Source: Anthracocystis setariae
Lineage: Eukaryota; Basidiomycota; Ustilaginomycetes; Ustilaginales; Ustilaginaceae
Assembly: GCA_928724745.1 (NCBI GenBank)
Contig: CAKMXJ010000002.1
Span: forward strand, 1,240,001 to 1,304,000
Direction of reading: 5' to 3'
Length of the DNA stretch: 64,000 nucleotides
In this document: positions 30,042 through 40,646 of the stretch, piece by piece
Layout of the letters: each line of letters opens with the position of its first letter
How positions within the stretch are numbered: position 1 is the first letter of the stretch
Translations under genes and position numbers: made by a program
The notes under the pieces: generated by a model
What the model was told of the DNA's origin: nothing
Seen by the model: only the letters and a program-made list of their open reading frames with translations
The model's database searches: none

Positions 30042-30266
30042 GCGTAATTGCCAAGAGAGAGTGACAGTGTGTAAATATCCTCCATGGCCTCCACATCCAC
30101 CTGCGATATTCACCGTCTGTCACCAGCGTATCAGATCAATTTTGCGTTGCTGAAAGCTCGTATCACACATCTGGCAGCGCATTGCTTTTGTCATTGGAAG
30201 CTAAATCACGATGGAGCTATCATTGCAATTGATTCGAGCAGCATGCTTTGTAAAGATCAGCGTCAA

Positions 30267-31289
30267 TTAGGGGAAGCGACCAGTATGAATGGCGGTACGA
30301 GCATAGCGACTGGGCAAGTGAACGGTCGTGTTAAAAAGGGGAGCGACCTGATGGAAAGCTGGATCGATGCGTGCGTGACTGGGCGGGATGCCGCTCGCGT
30401 TGAAAATGTCGAGACCGGTCGAGTCGGGGCGACGGACGGTGCAGATCTTGAGATCCAGCGACGAGATGTCGGCGTCATTCCAGTCTGCCTTGGAGGGAAC
30501 CGTGACTTTGTAGACAACATCGCCGACCTTGTCTTCAGGCTTCTTCTCGTCCTCTTCCTCGGCGCTAGGCTGTCCATCGTCCTCATCCTTTGAGGGGGGA
30601 GGAGGGGGGCCAGGATGAGGTCCACCATGAGGAGGAGCAGGCGGTCCAACCTCGCCATCCCAGACAAAAGTCACGCTGGAACCGGTTAGAGACGGTGCAA
30701 CGCTCACGCTCTGGCTAAACCATTCAAGGGGCGAGCGGATCTCGAGAACCTTTCCAGGCTGCAAGTCAAAGCACTCCTGAGGCTGGGGAGGGCCAGGAGG
30801 CGGCGGCGGATGGGGGGAGCCGGGACGGCCTTGTCCAGGGCCATGTCCCGGTTTGTGAGGAGGTGGAGGCGGGGGGTGAGGGTGTTCATGGCCGGGAGGA
30901 CCATGAGGTGGGGGAGGAGGGTGCTCGGGACCGCGACCAGGGGGACCCGGGTGAGGTCGATGATCAGGCTTGTGGCCGTGATGGTGATGGTGCTTGTGAT
31001 GATGACCGGTACCCTGGCCGTGCAACGACAAGAATCCATTGTGATCATATAACTCTGGACGCATGAGGGCCCAGAAGCCGTTAGCTGCCAGCAAGGCAAT
31101 CAGAAGGACTGCAACGCCCTTGAGCCCTCGGGAGAGCATGCGACAGCCTAAAGTGTTGTCTCGAGACGGAGCATCTTGACCAACACGGAGGTCGATGTGG
31201 TCTTCGTTCAAGGCACCCTTAGGTGGCATATCGACGGCGGTGGCGTCGGGGTGCTGCGTGGGATGGAGCGGTTCTTTTTCGATGTCCAT
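30267..31289 (-). CDS. single-pass His/Pro-rich membrane protein, uncharacterised
   Basis: 340 codons from ATG at 31289. Residues 1-53 are polar. Residues about 54-75 (GLKGVAVLLIALLAANGFWAL) form one membrane helix. Residues about 90-165 are an extreme His/Pro/Gly-rich stretch that could bind metal ions or act as an extended extracellular stalk. Residues about 170-340 are a mixed polar domain with two cysteines, interrupted by a Pro/Asp/Glu-rich insert. A TATATATGA box lies about 55 bp upstream of the start. No named family is recognised. A short 3' exon beyond 30267 cannot be excluded. It is the first host gene to the right of the island. Confidence 0.6.
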   Translation of the reverse strand: MDIEKEPLHPTQHPDATAVDMPPKGALNEDHIDLRVGQDAPSRDNTLGCRMLSRGLKGVAVLLIALLAANGFWALMRPELYDHNGFLSLHGQGTGHHHKHHHHHGHKPDHRPHPGPPGRGPEHPPPPPHGPPGHEHPHPPPPPPHKPGHGPGQGRPGSPHPPPPPGPPQPQECFDLQPGKVLEIRSPLEWFSQSVSVAPSLTGSSVTFVWDGEVGPPAPPHGGPHPGPPPPPSKDEDDGQPSAEEEDEKKPEDKVGDVVYKVTVPSKADWNDADISSLDLKICTVRRPDSTGLDIFNASGIPPSHARIDPAFHQVAPLFNTTVHLPSRYARTAIHTGRFP

Positions 31290-32507
31290 GGTGGAGAAGT
31301 TGTGCGGGACAATGATGGGGCAAGCTCAGACATATTCAGCTTGTATATATGATGTTTCTGCTTGCAACATGTGGACCCATCAACGAGAGAAACAAGAGTG
31401 ATAAACCGGCAATGTCAGGTAGAACTCGGGCCTGGTCGTCACTCAGGTTTCCTTTGGAGGCGGGGCAGAAGGCGTGCGCTCTAAATACGCCATACACTGT
31501 ATTCGCATTGTTGCGGTCAGTTGATATCTCGGCTAATGGACGCCGTGCCGAAGTGGTTGGGATTGACCGACCGGAAATTCGTATTGAAGTGGCCGAATGA
31601 GACTCGACTAAAGTGCTCCGTTACGATGGCATGAACACCGTCGAGAGACGGCTAGGTGACTGTAGTTGTGGACGAACACCGCCACATCGAGGTCTTGACG
31701 ATGCATCCACAGGTCTGGAAGTGAGATTTGTCCAGAAGAAAGCTACATCTACTATGATAAACATCATGATCGTTGCGGCCTGATTTTTGGAATCATGTGG
31801 CACACACCTTAGAGAAGCTCACACACGACTACAGGAACATCTCCAATCACGCGGATGCATCACAAGGTGAGATCCAAAGACAGTACGCTTCGGGTCAACG
31901 GACCACAAGGTCGGGCCGTCTGAGTACGAAAAGGTGTACAGCCCCCACGCACGACGAGCATTCAGGCACGCCCGAGCCCGCGTGAGAGAAAAATAGACCG
32001 CATGGTTCATCGTCGCTGGAATCGCAAAAATGCCACTTGACATTGAATTCATCGGTGCACAGATGGGAAGCTATGGGAGTCTCAACATGTGAATGCTTTC
32101 TCTATCAAATCAGTGATCTGTCGTTATCGAGAATCGCTGCGAAAACGTTTGGGATCCGCCTTGGCAACGGCTTGCTCGTCCCTGTTTCTAGAGACGCCGG
32201 TCGCTAAGTGTGGGCGGTTCGAGCCTGATGTTGCCGAGGCTGGAAATAGGCACGCCATTTGCCGACCCCGGCAGAGGGCCGTCATCATACTTGAAAGGTT
32301 TGCGATAAAAGAAAATGTTACACCGCATAAAAAGACATGTTCGACTCAAATCGAATTTGCTCGGATCGGGACCGAATCAGCCACGCGTTCGCTTTGGCGA
32401 GCGGATGACCCTGAATCTGGAAGATGGCATCGCTTCCAACTTTCAGACGCCCTCATCCTCTTTCCCTTCACTGCGGAGATTGCAGAAGACGATCCACATC
32501 TCATACT
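31290..32507. other. divergent intergenic region, no gene seen
   Basis: 1.2 kb between the membrane protein and SmG starts. Only short frames without motifs occur. The TATA-like box near 31340-31350 and one TACACTGTATT motif near 31493 are the only signals noted. Confidence 0.5.
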
Positions 32508-32771
32508 ATGGCCAAGGTATCGCAGCCGGAGCTGAAACGCTTCCTCGACAAGCGGATCGCCGTCAACATTCAAGGAGGCCGCAAGATCCAGGGCACGCTG
32601 CGAGGTTTCGACATGTTTTTGAACCTCGTCGTAGACGATGCTATCGAGCAGATCCACCCGCAAGCAGGCAACCCAAACGTATGGCAGGATGGCGATCGAT
32701 GCGGTACCGTTGTAATCCGAGGAAACAGTGTCACATCACTCGAGGCACTAGAAAGCGTCAAAACACGGTGA
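32508..32771 (+). CDS. small nuclear ribonucleoprotein SmG
   Basis: 87 codons starting MAKVSQPELKRFLDKRIAV, as in SmG of other eukaryotes. Sm motif 1 includes GGRKIQGTLRGFDMFLNLVVDDA and Sm motif 2 is VVIRGNSVTSLEAL. SmG joins the heptameric Sm ring on U1, U2, U4 and U5 snRNAs. It is about ten residues longer than the yeast and animal proteins, mainly through an extended loop (QAGNPNVWQDGDR). An in-frame upstream start exists at 32424, but the conserved N-terminus fixes 32508. It is functionally linked with PRP8, also in this window, as a spliceosome component. Confidence 0.93.
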   Translation: MAKVSQPELKRFLDKRIAVNIQGGRKIQGTLRGFDMFLNLVVDDAIEQIHPQAGNPNVWQDGDRCGTVVIRGNSVTSLEALESVKTR

Positions 32772-33590
32772 ACAGTCGATTCTGCCAATCTTTGCACCGA
32801 GACCGTCCCACCTTTCTCCGCTTCCCTCATCGATCACCAGGCAGAAGCGGATGCTTATCGACTCTAGATTTCCTCGCGACCCTGTTTGTTCCATCCGTCG
32901 GCGACCGCGCCTCAGTGCGGCAAAGTGTCCCTCCCTCTTCCGATGCACGCCTGCCACCTTGTCTGCTGGCTAGACTCGTTGACTCGTCGCTGCGGGCGTG
33001 ACTGGTTCTGTTGTCAAGTCAGGTCACCATCCGCATTACTCCCTTGTCGATCTATACCTTGACCAGCTGCATGATCCGGACATGCCAGCTTTGCTACCTT
33101 AGCTTGTTTCTACTTGCGCAGCTGTGCCAACTGATCTCAGTCTGCTCCCGCAAACCCAGCGCCATGCTTTTCTCCCATGTTCCATGCCCCCTTCATCCAT
33201 TGTACACTAGCTGCCAATGCAAGACGAATCCTAGTCTCTGTATACACTCTACTTCTCTTGTGCTACGAGAGTGCAAAGAAATGGCTTCAGCTGTGGCTCG
33301 CTGCACATGTGGAATTTCAGTCTGTGAATTTTGAGGTTTCTTCCACATTCGCAATTTTGTTGGAATTCCGACGCAGGTGCCTCATTTCATCTTGCATTTA
33401 CCATCATCATCAGCAGATCCGTTGCACTCCATCGCAGATCAACTTGGGCCTCATCAAGCAATCACTCTTCAGCTCTGTTAGACTGGGCTGTAGACGCTGG
33501 CTTCGGTGTTTCTCAAGCTGCCTTGGACGACGGAACCAAGGTCCGACGCTTGCGACCAGCCGTGTCTGACATCCCGGGGGACGAATCGCG
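32772..33590. other. intergenic, SmG 3' region and PRELI promoter
   Basis: About 820 bp. C/T-rich stretches occur (for example 33100-33260). No motif-bearing frame was found. Confidence 0.5.
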
Positions 33591-35065
33591 ATGGTGAAAG
33601 ACTTTGTCCATCAGTCCAGCTACGACCATTCTTGGTCCTCTTGCACAAGAGCATACTTTCTTCGATATCCGAACCCAAATGCGTCGCATGTGCTGTCGGT
33701 CGACGTGATTGATCGCCACATCGAATATCGACCGGTTCGGAATGGTTCTTCTTCTTCGGCCAGCACATCGTCCGTGACATTGGATGACCTTGACCACTCA
33801 ACATCGCAGAGAACCATTCCTGTGCTCTGTACTACGCGCTTGATCCTCAAGCGCGGCAATCTACCTAAATGGGCGCCAGCCGGACTCATGAAGAATGCCG
33901 AGAGCTGGGTGATGGAGGAAAGCGAGGTGGAGCTGGACCTTTTCCCTCCACGCATCAGCTCAACGCCTTCCAACATTGATATTGACGGAGCGGATTCGGC
34001 ATCAACGATGGATAGTCTGAAAGGTAGGACGAAGAATGGTAGGGCGATGCGAAGCTGGACACGCAACCTCGACCACACCACCGTCATGGCAGTAACAGAA
34101 GGTCTCGTTTTCAAGGAGCGTTTCGGCTTCATGTGTCCGGATGAAGGCCGAAATGATGACAATCACAAGGCTAGCACAGCTGAAAAACCGATTTGGCGCT
34201 CGTACTGCAAGACGTTGACAACAGCTCAGATCGAGTCACAAGTGAGCTTCGGAATGCTGCGAAGGCGAATCGAAAAGTTCGGTCTGGCGCGATTCGTGGC
34301 ACACAAAGACACTGTAAGTCGATGACGCTGACATTGTTGTGGCTGGCCTAATTGCATTTGCTACACAAATTGACGAGATTTCTGCTTCGATAACGACTTT
34401 GTACGAAACAGTCCCAACAGGGAATCATGTGGACTCGATCGCAACTTGGTGATGGCGACAAAGAAGGGTCAAGCAGCAAAGAACAGAACTTGCTGCAACG
34501 CACTTCGATACCGCAAAAGAGGTTCAAAATTCTCGAATCATTGCGACCACCGTTTTTGGACGGGTATCCACTGGGTCCGTGGCAGAAGATCAAGATGTGG
34601 TGGTATTCGGGCCACTACTCGCAAGTCAAGGAGCTGCGCGATGGCTACCTGATTGAGCGGGACGAAGACGAGGATGAAATTAATGCATCGAGCAAGCCAA
34701 GGCGCAGAAGGGGGGAAGAAGTAGGCCATGGTGTAGATGGATCAAGAGACGAGTTACGCTTCCGAGGAGCCGAGCAAGAAGGGCCGTGGGCGGAGCTGAG
34801 TGGACGAAAAGGCAAAGGTGCTGTGTACAGTGATCAAGATCGCAACATGGAGGAGGGTGTGTTGAATCGCGTTCGCACTCGCTTGGGCTTGCCTCTGGTG
34901 TATCCGCCGTCAGCCGACGAACAAGGGCGAGGATTGATCGCCAAAAGCGTGGCGCACTTCAAGATCAAGGCCAAGTCGTTGCTTGGATTTGATGACGAAG
35001 AGATCCATGCCAAGCAGCAAACACAAGGCAGGCTGGAACGCATCGACCGCGATCGTGCTGTGTAG
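33591..35065 (+). CDS. PRELI/MSF1 (Ups-type) mitochondrial lipid-transfer protein
   Basis: Two exons: 33591-34313 and 34412-35065, with a 98-nt intron (ACT|GTAAGT...AAACAG|TCC), giving 458 residues. It starts MVKDFVHQSSYDHSWSSCTRAYFLRYPNP, the signature opening of Ups1/Ups2/PRELID proteins. The PRELI/MSF1 domain spans roughly residues 1-260, with internal low-complexity inserts, and includes HVLSVDVIDRHIEY, ARFVAHK and the end of exon 1. Ups proteins with Mdm35 move phosphatidic acid or phosphatidylserine between mitochondrial membranes. The long basic C-terminal tail (about residues 275-458) is not typical of the ~175-230-residue yeast proteins. Whether it is Ups1-like or Ups2-like cannot be told here. 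Confidence 0.85.
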
Positions 35066-35659
35066 CGGGCCTTGTCAGCAGACGGGCGAGCATATTCTAT
35101 ACCAAGCGCAATTTAATATCAACTGTTCTGCCCGATCCTAATACTACGGCAAAGGCGCCAAGATGCGCTTGCTGCTGTCAAGAAGAGCAACTTGACTTGT
35201 GATGGTTCAATCGCATCTTGGTTTGAGCGTCTAGGTGAATGATGATGAGTGGGAGGGTTGTTGTTAGGTTAGCAATTCTCACAGCGATGCAATCTTGCCA
35301 CAACTGGACCGTGACGCTAAAGTCGCGGTTGGGAAGAAAGCAACGCGTCTTGAACGCGTAAAGTGACGAAGGGCTGCAATTTACGCCAACTTCAACAACC
35401 AATCGCGACGCACAACGACGCACATCCGCCAAAATTGAACCACTTTGCTCGGCTTTGCCCCCTCTTCTTTGCTTGCCATGCACAAGAATCGACCAACGTC
35501 TCTACCTGCTGCTCTTCCTTCATCACAAGCCCAGCTGCTTCTCATCACCTTTCCATCCGCTCTCTCCGCGCTCTAGTCTCCCGTTTCTTGACGATCATCA
35601 GCAGACCCAGTCAAGCTCTTCCGTCCTTGTACAACCAGGCATTGGTGGTGATCTCAACC
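35066..35659. other. intergenic, promoter/leader of the bromodomain gene
   Basis: About 600 bp. The reading frame of the next gene stays open upstream to 35363, but the extra 99 codons look like C/T-rich leader. A GATGATGAGTGGG stretch occurs near 35240. Confidence 0.5.
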
Positions 35660-38617
35660 ATGAGCGCAGAAACAGCCTCTTGTCCAGTCGCTTCGACGTC
35701 CTCTGTACCAGTTCAGCACTCTGGAAAAGCCATCATGCTCAAAGGTCCGTCTCTCACCTCCAAGACCTACTTGGTGCCTTTGCCCGATACCCTGGATCAA
35801 CTTGTCGAAAAGGCCCTTCAACTCTTCCCTATCCCACCAGGAAAACTTCCACATATCACGCTAGGCACCGACGAGCGCGCCATCATTCTGCCCGACTCCT
35901 ACCATTTTATCCGCGATCGTGAGCTTCTTCACTTCCGCTGGTCAGTCGAGACCCCTCGACGCAATCTCGCCAATCGCGTTCGCTGGGACCAATCCGTCGC
36001 AACGCCATCTACCTCTCCCTTCTCGCTCAACCCCACACCATCCCCCCAAATTTCAACCTCCATTCCCTCCGACTCTACAATCCTTTATGCATCAGACGCA
36101 GCCAAGGCGCAATTGCAGGGCACTGCGTCTTTCAAGCACGATCTTGCTTCCACCACCCGTGCAAACACCATTTCTAACCGCGACCCTAATAGCCAATTTG
36201 GCCAAGGCATTTCAGCACGAAAGGCGCATGCACAGCGTGTGCTTGCAGAGCAGCAGCGAAAGCGAGACGAAGAGCATACCGCAGATGCATTGGGCGCCGC
36301 TCCCGTCCTTTCCGAGGTCGACCAGGAAATGCTGATAGAGACTGACCCACATGCAACACTAAACGCAGCCATCGAGCTAGCATCCGCCTGCATCAGTCCA
36401 GGTGCACTTCAACCCGAAGCTGATCAGAGCAAGCTCCGCCAAGACGACGCGGCTTCCGAAGAGAGCAGCTTGAACCACTCGAATCTTCCGGCCTCGTCAG
36501 AATCCGGCGAGCCTACTCTCTCTTCACCGGAAGATGCAGTACACCAAGTCTTCCTAGCACCTACCACCATTCGTGTCGCCATGGAATCGCCTCCTCGAAA
36601 GAAGCTGATCGACAATGGTGGCCTCGACACGCCTCCCTCCAGCGGTAGCCGCTCCAACTCCCCTTTCGTCACCTCGGACCGAAGCCTTAGCGGCGCTCGA
36701 TCTCTCGATAAGCGCATGCTTGCCAACACAGATGACGAACCCTCCAGCTCTCCCATCTCTTCGCCAACACGCCATGTGTCCTCTCGCTTCAAAATCATCT
36801 CGTCAGCTGAGCTGGGTCCACCGCCCCTGCTCACAGCGCCTGCCCAACATCAGCCACAAATCGAGGAGACAGACTCCCACCACGCCACAGTTCTTCAAGG
36901 AGCTGACAATGATGTTGGTGCTACGATTGTCGAGGTCAAACAAGACGCGAGCAAAGTCTCCTCGACAGTCGTGGAGCGGCCAGTATCGCCAATCTCGGAG
37001 ACACCCACACCTCCCAGCAACAGCTCAAGCCCTCCCGTGCCAAAGTCAAGCATTGACCGTGAACTCAACCGCATCTACAGCTTCCTGTCCAACCTCGTCG
37101 CTCAGCTTCTTTCACACAAGGCGAACTGGGCCTTCCAGCGGCCCATGAGTGTGGAGTTTGAGCAATTCTCTGCTCGCAGCTCACGCCCCGTCGATCTCTT
37201 CACCATCCGAGACAGCCTCGCCTCGCGCAAGTACGGTAGTCAGCATCTTGAGGGACGACTAGCGGCGAATGCCGTCGTCACCGACTTTGAAGACGACCTC
37301 AATCTCCTCTACACCAACGCAAAACGATTCTTTGGCATCCGTTCAACCCAGGCGGAATGTGTCGAGCATCTCGAAAAGTTCAGCCGATCCTTCCTCCACG
37401 AATGGAAACGGACCCAGGGGAACACGACGCAGCCAAAGTCGACAACGCAGACCTCGTCGGATGCACTCGCTCGCTTGTCCACGTTCCGAAGTCCCGGCTC
37501 CAGGTCCGAAAAACGTCCTCTGTCGCCCTTCGCAATGCTGATGACGCCCAGCCAATCTGCATCGAATGGGTCCGCTCCCACCTCGTCGAACAAGAAGACT
37601 GTCAACGGCCAGCTCCAATCCAATGTCGCCATGAATCTCATGCGACGACCCGACTTTGGCTTCATGCGCAACGGTTCCTACGAAGGAGCGCTATCGACCG
37701 TCAAACGACCGGCACCACCGGCAAGAGCGACCAGCGAGGCCTTTGAGAAGGCACTTCGAGCCGCATCGGCGACCCCACAGACTGAACGTGTCAAACCACG
37801 ACAGGAAGTTGTGGCGCCCTTCGCTACTCGGTCTGTCATCGAAAATGACTTCATCGCCCGCCCTGCTCCTCAGCCTCAATCACAGCCGCCAGAAGCGGAT
37901 TCGAATACTCCAGTCACTCCGCGTAACAAGCGCAAGCTCGCCCAGGCTACCTTTGACAGTATCAGCAGCAGCAGCAAAGATGAAGCCGCGGAAATGCGTT
38001 CGCCTTCGATCTCACCTCCCTCGTCGCCCTCTCCCACCAAGCGGAACAATCCCGGCGTTGCTCCTAAGCTGACCAAGTCTGCCGGTCGAAGGAACAACAA
38101 GAGGAAAGCAAAGCAAGCCGCTGCCGCTGCCGCCGCCGCCGCCGCACTGCACGAAGCTAATCACAAGGCTCGCAATGGTGACACGGACGAAGAGCAGCTT
38201 GTGCTTAGCCTGCTCGATTTGCAACCTCCAGCATCGAAGCGCGCTCGCACCAATGCCAAAGCTGGTCAGAGCCCGGTTGAAGCCACCTCGGTGACCAAAG
38301 GCAAGACAAGGAGCAAGCAGTCGCGCTCGGCAAATCCAGCTGCTGACGCAGCGACGACGGTCGATGTCCCCTCGACACCCTCATTGCGATCGCTTCGTTC
38401 ACGCAGGACAAGCTCCTCTACCCCCATCGAAAGCGACCAGGTCGTACCGCCCCCGAGAACTCCCCCGCGACTCGGCCACAAGGCTGGTGCAGTTCGGCTA
38501 CACGCGAGTCAAGAAATGGCGCCGAAGGGTGTGCAAACTATCGACGTCGATGGATTCGAAGTCACCGGGTCACGAAGACGATCCTCCCGCCCTCGCAAAC
38601 CCGTTCAGCTGGATTAG
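35660..38617 (+). CDS. bromodomain-containing nuclear protein
   Basis: 985 codons from ATG at 35660, chosen because a compact N-terminal domain begins there; an upstream in-frame start at 35363 is possible. Residues about 25-95 are a small folded module (KAIMLKGPSLTSKTYLVPLP through LPDSYHFIRDRELLHFRW), perhaps ubiquitin-like. Residues about 466-585 are a bromodomain: helix Z (LNRIYSFLSNLVAQLL), FQRPMSVEFEQFSARSS, PVDLFTIRDSLASRKYGS, then DFEDDLNLLYTNAKRFF with the conserved Tyr and Asn-Ala. The rest is Ser/Pro-rich, with an Ala-Lys stretch (about 815-835) and a basic C-terminus (RRRSSRPRKP). It probably reads acetyl-lysine on chromatin; the complex is unknown. It converges with the MFS gene, with a run of C near 38630-38640. 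Confidence 0.8.
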   Translation: MSAETASCPVASTSSVPVQHSGKAIMLKGPSLTSKTYLVPLPDTLDQLVEKALQLFPIPPGKLPHITLGTDERAIILPDSYHFIRDRELLHFRWSVETPRRNLANRVRWDQSVATPSTSPFSLNPTPSPQISTSIPSDSTILYASDAAKAQLQGTASFKHDLASTTRANTISNRDPNSQFGQGISARKAHAQRVLAEQQRKRDEEHTADALGAAPVLSEVDQEMLIETDPHATLNAAIELASACISPGALQPEADQSKLRQDDAASEESSLNHSNLPASSESGEPTLSSPEDAVHQVFLAPTTIRVAMESPPRKKLIDNGGLDTPPSSGSRSNSPFVTSDRSLSGARSLDKRMLANTDDEPSSSPISSPTRHVSSRFKIISSAELGPPPLLTAPAQHQPQIEETDSHHATVLQGADNDVGATIVEVKQDASKVSSTVVERPVSPISETPTPPSNSSSPPVPKSSIDRELNRIYSFLSNLVAQLLSHKANWAFQRPMSVEFEQFSARSSRPVDLFTIRDSLASRKYGSQHLEGRLAANAVVTDFEDDLNLLYTNAKRFFGIRSTQAECVEHLEKFSRSFLHEWKRTQGNTTQPKSTTQTSSDALARLSTFRSPGSRSEKRPLSPFAMLMTPSQSASNGSAPTSSNKKTVNGQLQSNVAMNLMRRPDFGFMRNGSYEGALSTVKRPAPPARATSEAFEKALRAASATPQTERVKPRQEVVAPFATRSVIENDFIARPAPQPQSQPPEADSNTPVTPRNKRKLAQATFDSISSSSKDEAAEMRSPSISPPSSPSPTKRNNPGVAPKLTKSAGRRNNKRKAKQAAAAAAAAAALHEANHKARNGDTDEEQLVLSLLDLQPPASKRARTNAKAGQSPVEATSVTKGKTRSKQSRSANPAADAATTVDVPSTPSLRSLRSRRTSSSTPIESDQVVPPPRTPPRLGHKAGAVRLHASQEMAPKGVQTIDVDGFEVTGSRRRSSRPRKPVQLD

Positions 38618-38772
38618 ATCAACATACAACCCCCCCCCCTCCGTCTCTCACACAAATGTGACCTTTACACACATCTTGATATCCAAATGCGAAACTCCTA
38701 GCAGTCAGGTCATTATTGTATCTTATCCTTCTACAAACTGTATGTGCGTCTTCTTGAGGAGTTGTGGTGAAC

Positions 38773-40646
38773 TTAATGCACGAAGAAAACATCCAACCTC
38801 TTTGAACCTTGGTCGGTCGTTGTCGATTTGTACTGCCATTGCTGTTCTGGGGACAACGCCTCCCAAACCCTTCTCTTTTGCTTGTTGCGCTGGATGTAGT
38901 AGAGCTTGACTAACCAGCAGAGTACGATCGATACGGCGGCTAGGACGATAAGGGCGAGGTTTCCTTTGCGGTAATAGGGCTTGTCAGCGTTTGTGTACAC
39001 TCTGGTGGCAAGGATCGAGCCGACTTGGACGGACATGTTGTAGAGGCAAAGCGAGACAGCACGATTTCTGACTGAGGCCGAATTCTGTGAGACCCATCCA
39101 ATCAGGAAAGGGTGGCAGTAAGGGACGGCAGTGAGACACGTGATGAGCGCAAACCGAATCCAGTTGAGATGGGTATTGGTGGCCAGCGGAAGGAGGTAGA
39201 GTGGGATCAGGAAGGCAAGGTTCCAGACGTTGGAGAGGGATGCGAGGATGCTGCGTTCGTTGAGTTTGGCCGAAAGCCATGTATACGGAATGGTGTTGAG
39301 AGCAAAGAGGAATTGCGACGGGATGGCAAGCAGGTTGCTCTGCAGCGTGCTGTAGCCGAGTTGCTTGAGGATCAGCGACAGGTATGACGATGGTGGAGAG
39401 TACGGGATGAAGATGATCACTGTCATCACGGATGAAGAAGAAATGGATGGAGATGGTAAGCATCCAAGACAAAAAAACGGAGATGGATGACGACGCAATG
39501 ATACTTACGACCGAGCAGATACACCGGCCAAAGATCCTTCTCCCCAAGCGAACGCCAGAGTGCCTTGAGAGTGACACCCTCTCGGTTGTTCATGTCCCCC
39601 TTGGTAGGATCGTCTCGTAGAACGCGGTTGACGAGGATTTTTTCCTCGTGTTCAGTAAACCAACCATTCTTACCCCTCAAAATCCCCTTGGTCTGAGTGG
39701 GCCCAGCGGCGAGTAGGAAGAACGACAGGATCCCAATCACGCCCGAAATCATGCCCTCAAAAGCAAACAGATACCTCCACCCAGCCAGTCCATTTAATCC
39801 CCTCAACTGCAAAAGTCCCGCCGCCAACAACGAACCAACGATCTGACTGATTCCCAGCACAGTATAGAACCAGCTCAGACGAGTGTTTAGTTCCTTTCCT
39901 GTATACCAGTAGCTCAAATACAAAATCAGATCGGGCAAGAAGCCACCCTCGAGCAGCCCGATCCAAGCTCTTGTGGCAAAGAATCCAGCTCTTCCCTGCA
40001 ATGCAGCCTGCGTCGCGGAGACCAGGCCCCATGCCACCATCTGCGTGGGCACCCAGCGATCGGCGCCCAGCTTTTTGGACACCAAGCCGGACGGCAACTC
40101 GGCAGAAAGGAAGGCAAGCAGGTAGATGACCTGACCGTTGTTGAAATCGTTCTGGTTCATGCCCAGATCGCCGAGGAAGTTGTCGGGCAAAACACGGTTG
40201 ATGTTTTTACGGATCAAATCGAGCGACATGAACATGACCCAACTCCAGATGAGGATCCTGACATCGACTTTGCGGAGGACTTTCTTCTCCTCTTGCACCG
40301 TCCATTCGAACGTGGGGTCGAAACGGTGGCGATTTTCGTACTGGGTCGACTCGTAGACGTTTCGCCAGTGTTGTGCGACTTTGTCATCTTGGAAGATGTG
40401 CGACCGGCTGAGCGGCGCTTCGAAGTCGTCGACCAGGGACTCGTCGAGCTTTGCGTCCGCAGAGCTGGGAGACGAGGTGCCATCGTCAGAGGATGTCTTG
40501 AGGTCGTGCGTGTTGGTGGTGGAGACGGATCCATGGCGAGAGTCGACGAGAGGTGGGTTGATGGCTGTCAGGATTTCGTTTTCCGCGACGAAAGCACTCA
40601 GGCCCACTGGTGGTGCGCCTTTGGGCAGTTCAGGAAGGAGGCTCAT
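38773..40646 (-). CDS. MFS transporter, allantoate/vitamin permease-like
   Basis: Two exons: 40646-39509 and 39419-38773, with an 89-nt intron (CTCGGTC|GTAAGT...GATGACAG|TG), giving 594 residues. The start at 40646 (MSLLPELPKG) is preferred over an upstream in-frame Met. A ~150-residue cytosolic N-terminus ends in EEKKVLRKVDVRILIWSW. Twelve hydrophobic segments follow, with the family motif around VSKKLGADRWVPTQMVAWG, RAWIGLLEGGFLPDLILYLSYWY between helices, and a large loop with EHEEKILVNRVLRDDP. These fit anion:cation symporters such as Dal5, Seo1 and Vht1-type permeases. The substrate cannot be assigned. The exon 2 reading continues helix 7 directly (LIIFIPYSPPSSYLSLILKQ). Confidence 0.87.

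Noticed and set aside
35363..35659. 99-codon N-terminal extension of the bromodomain protein
   Set aside because: It is C/T-rich and resembles a leader. The folded N-terminal module begins right after the ATG at 35660.
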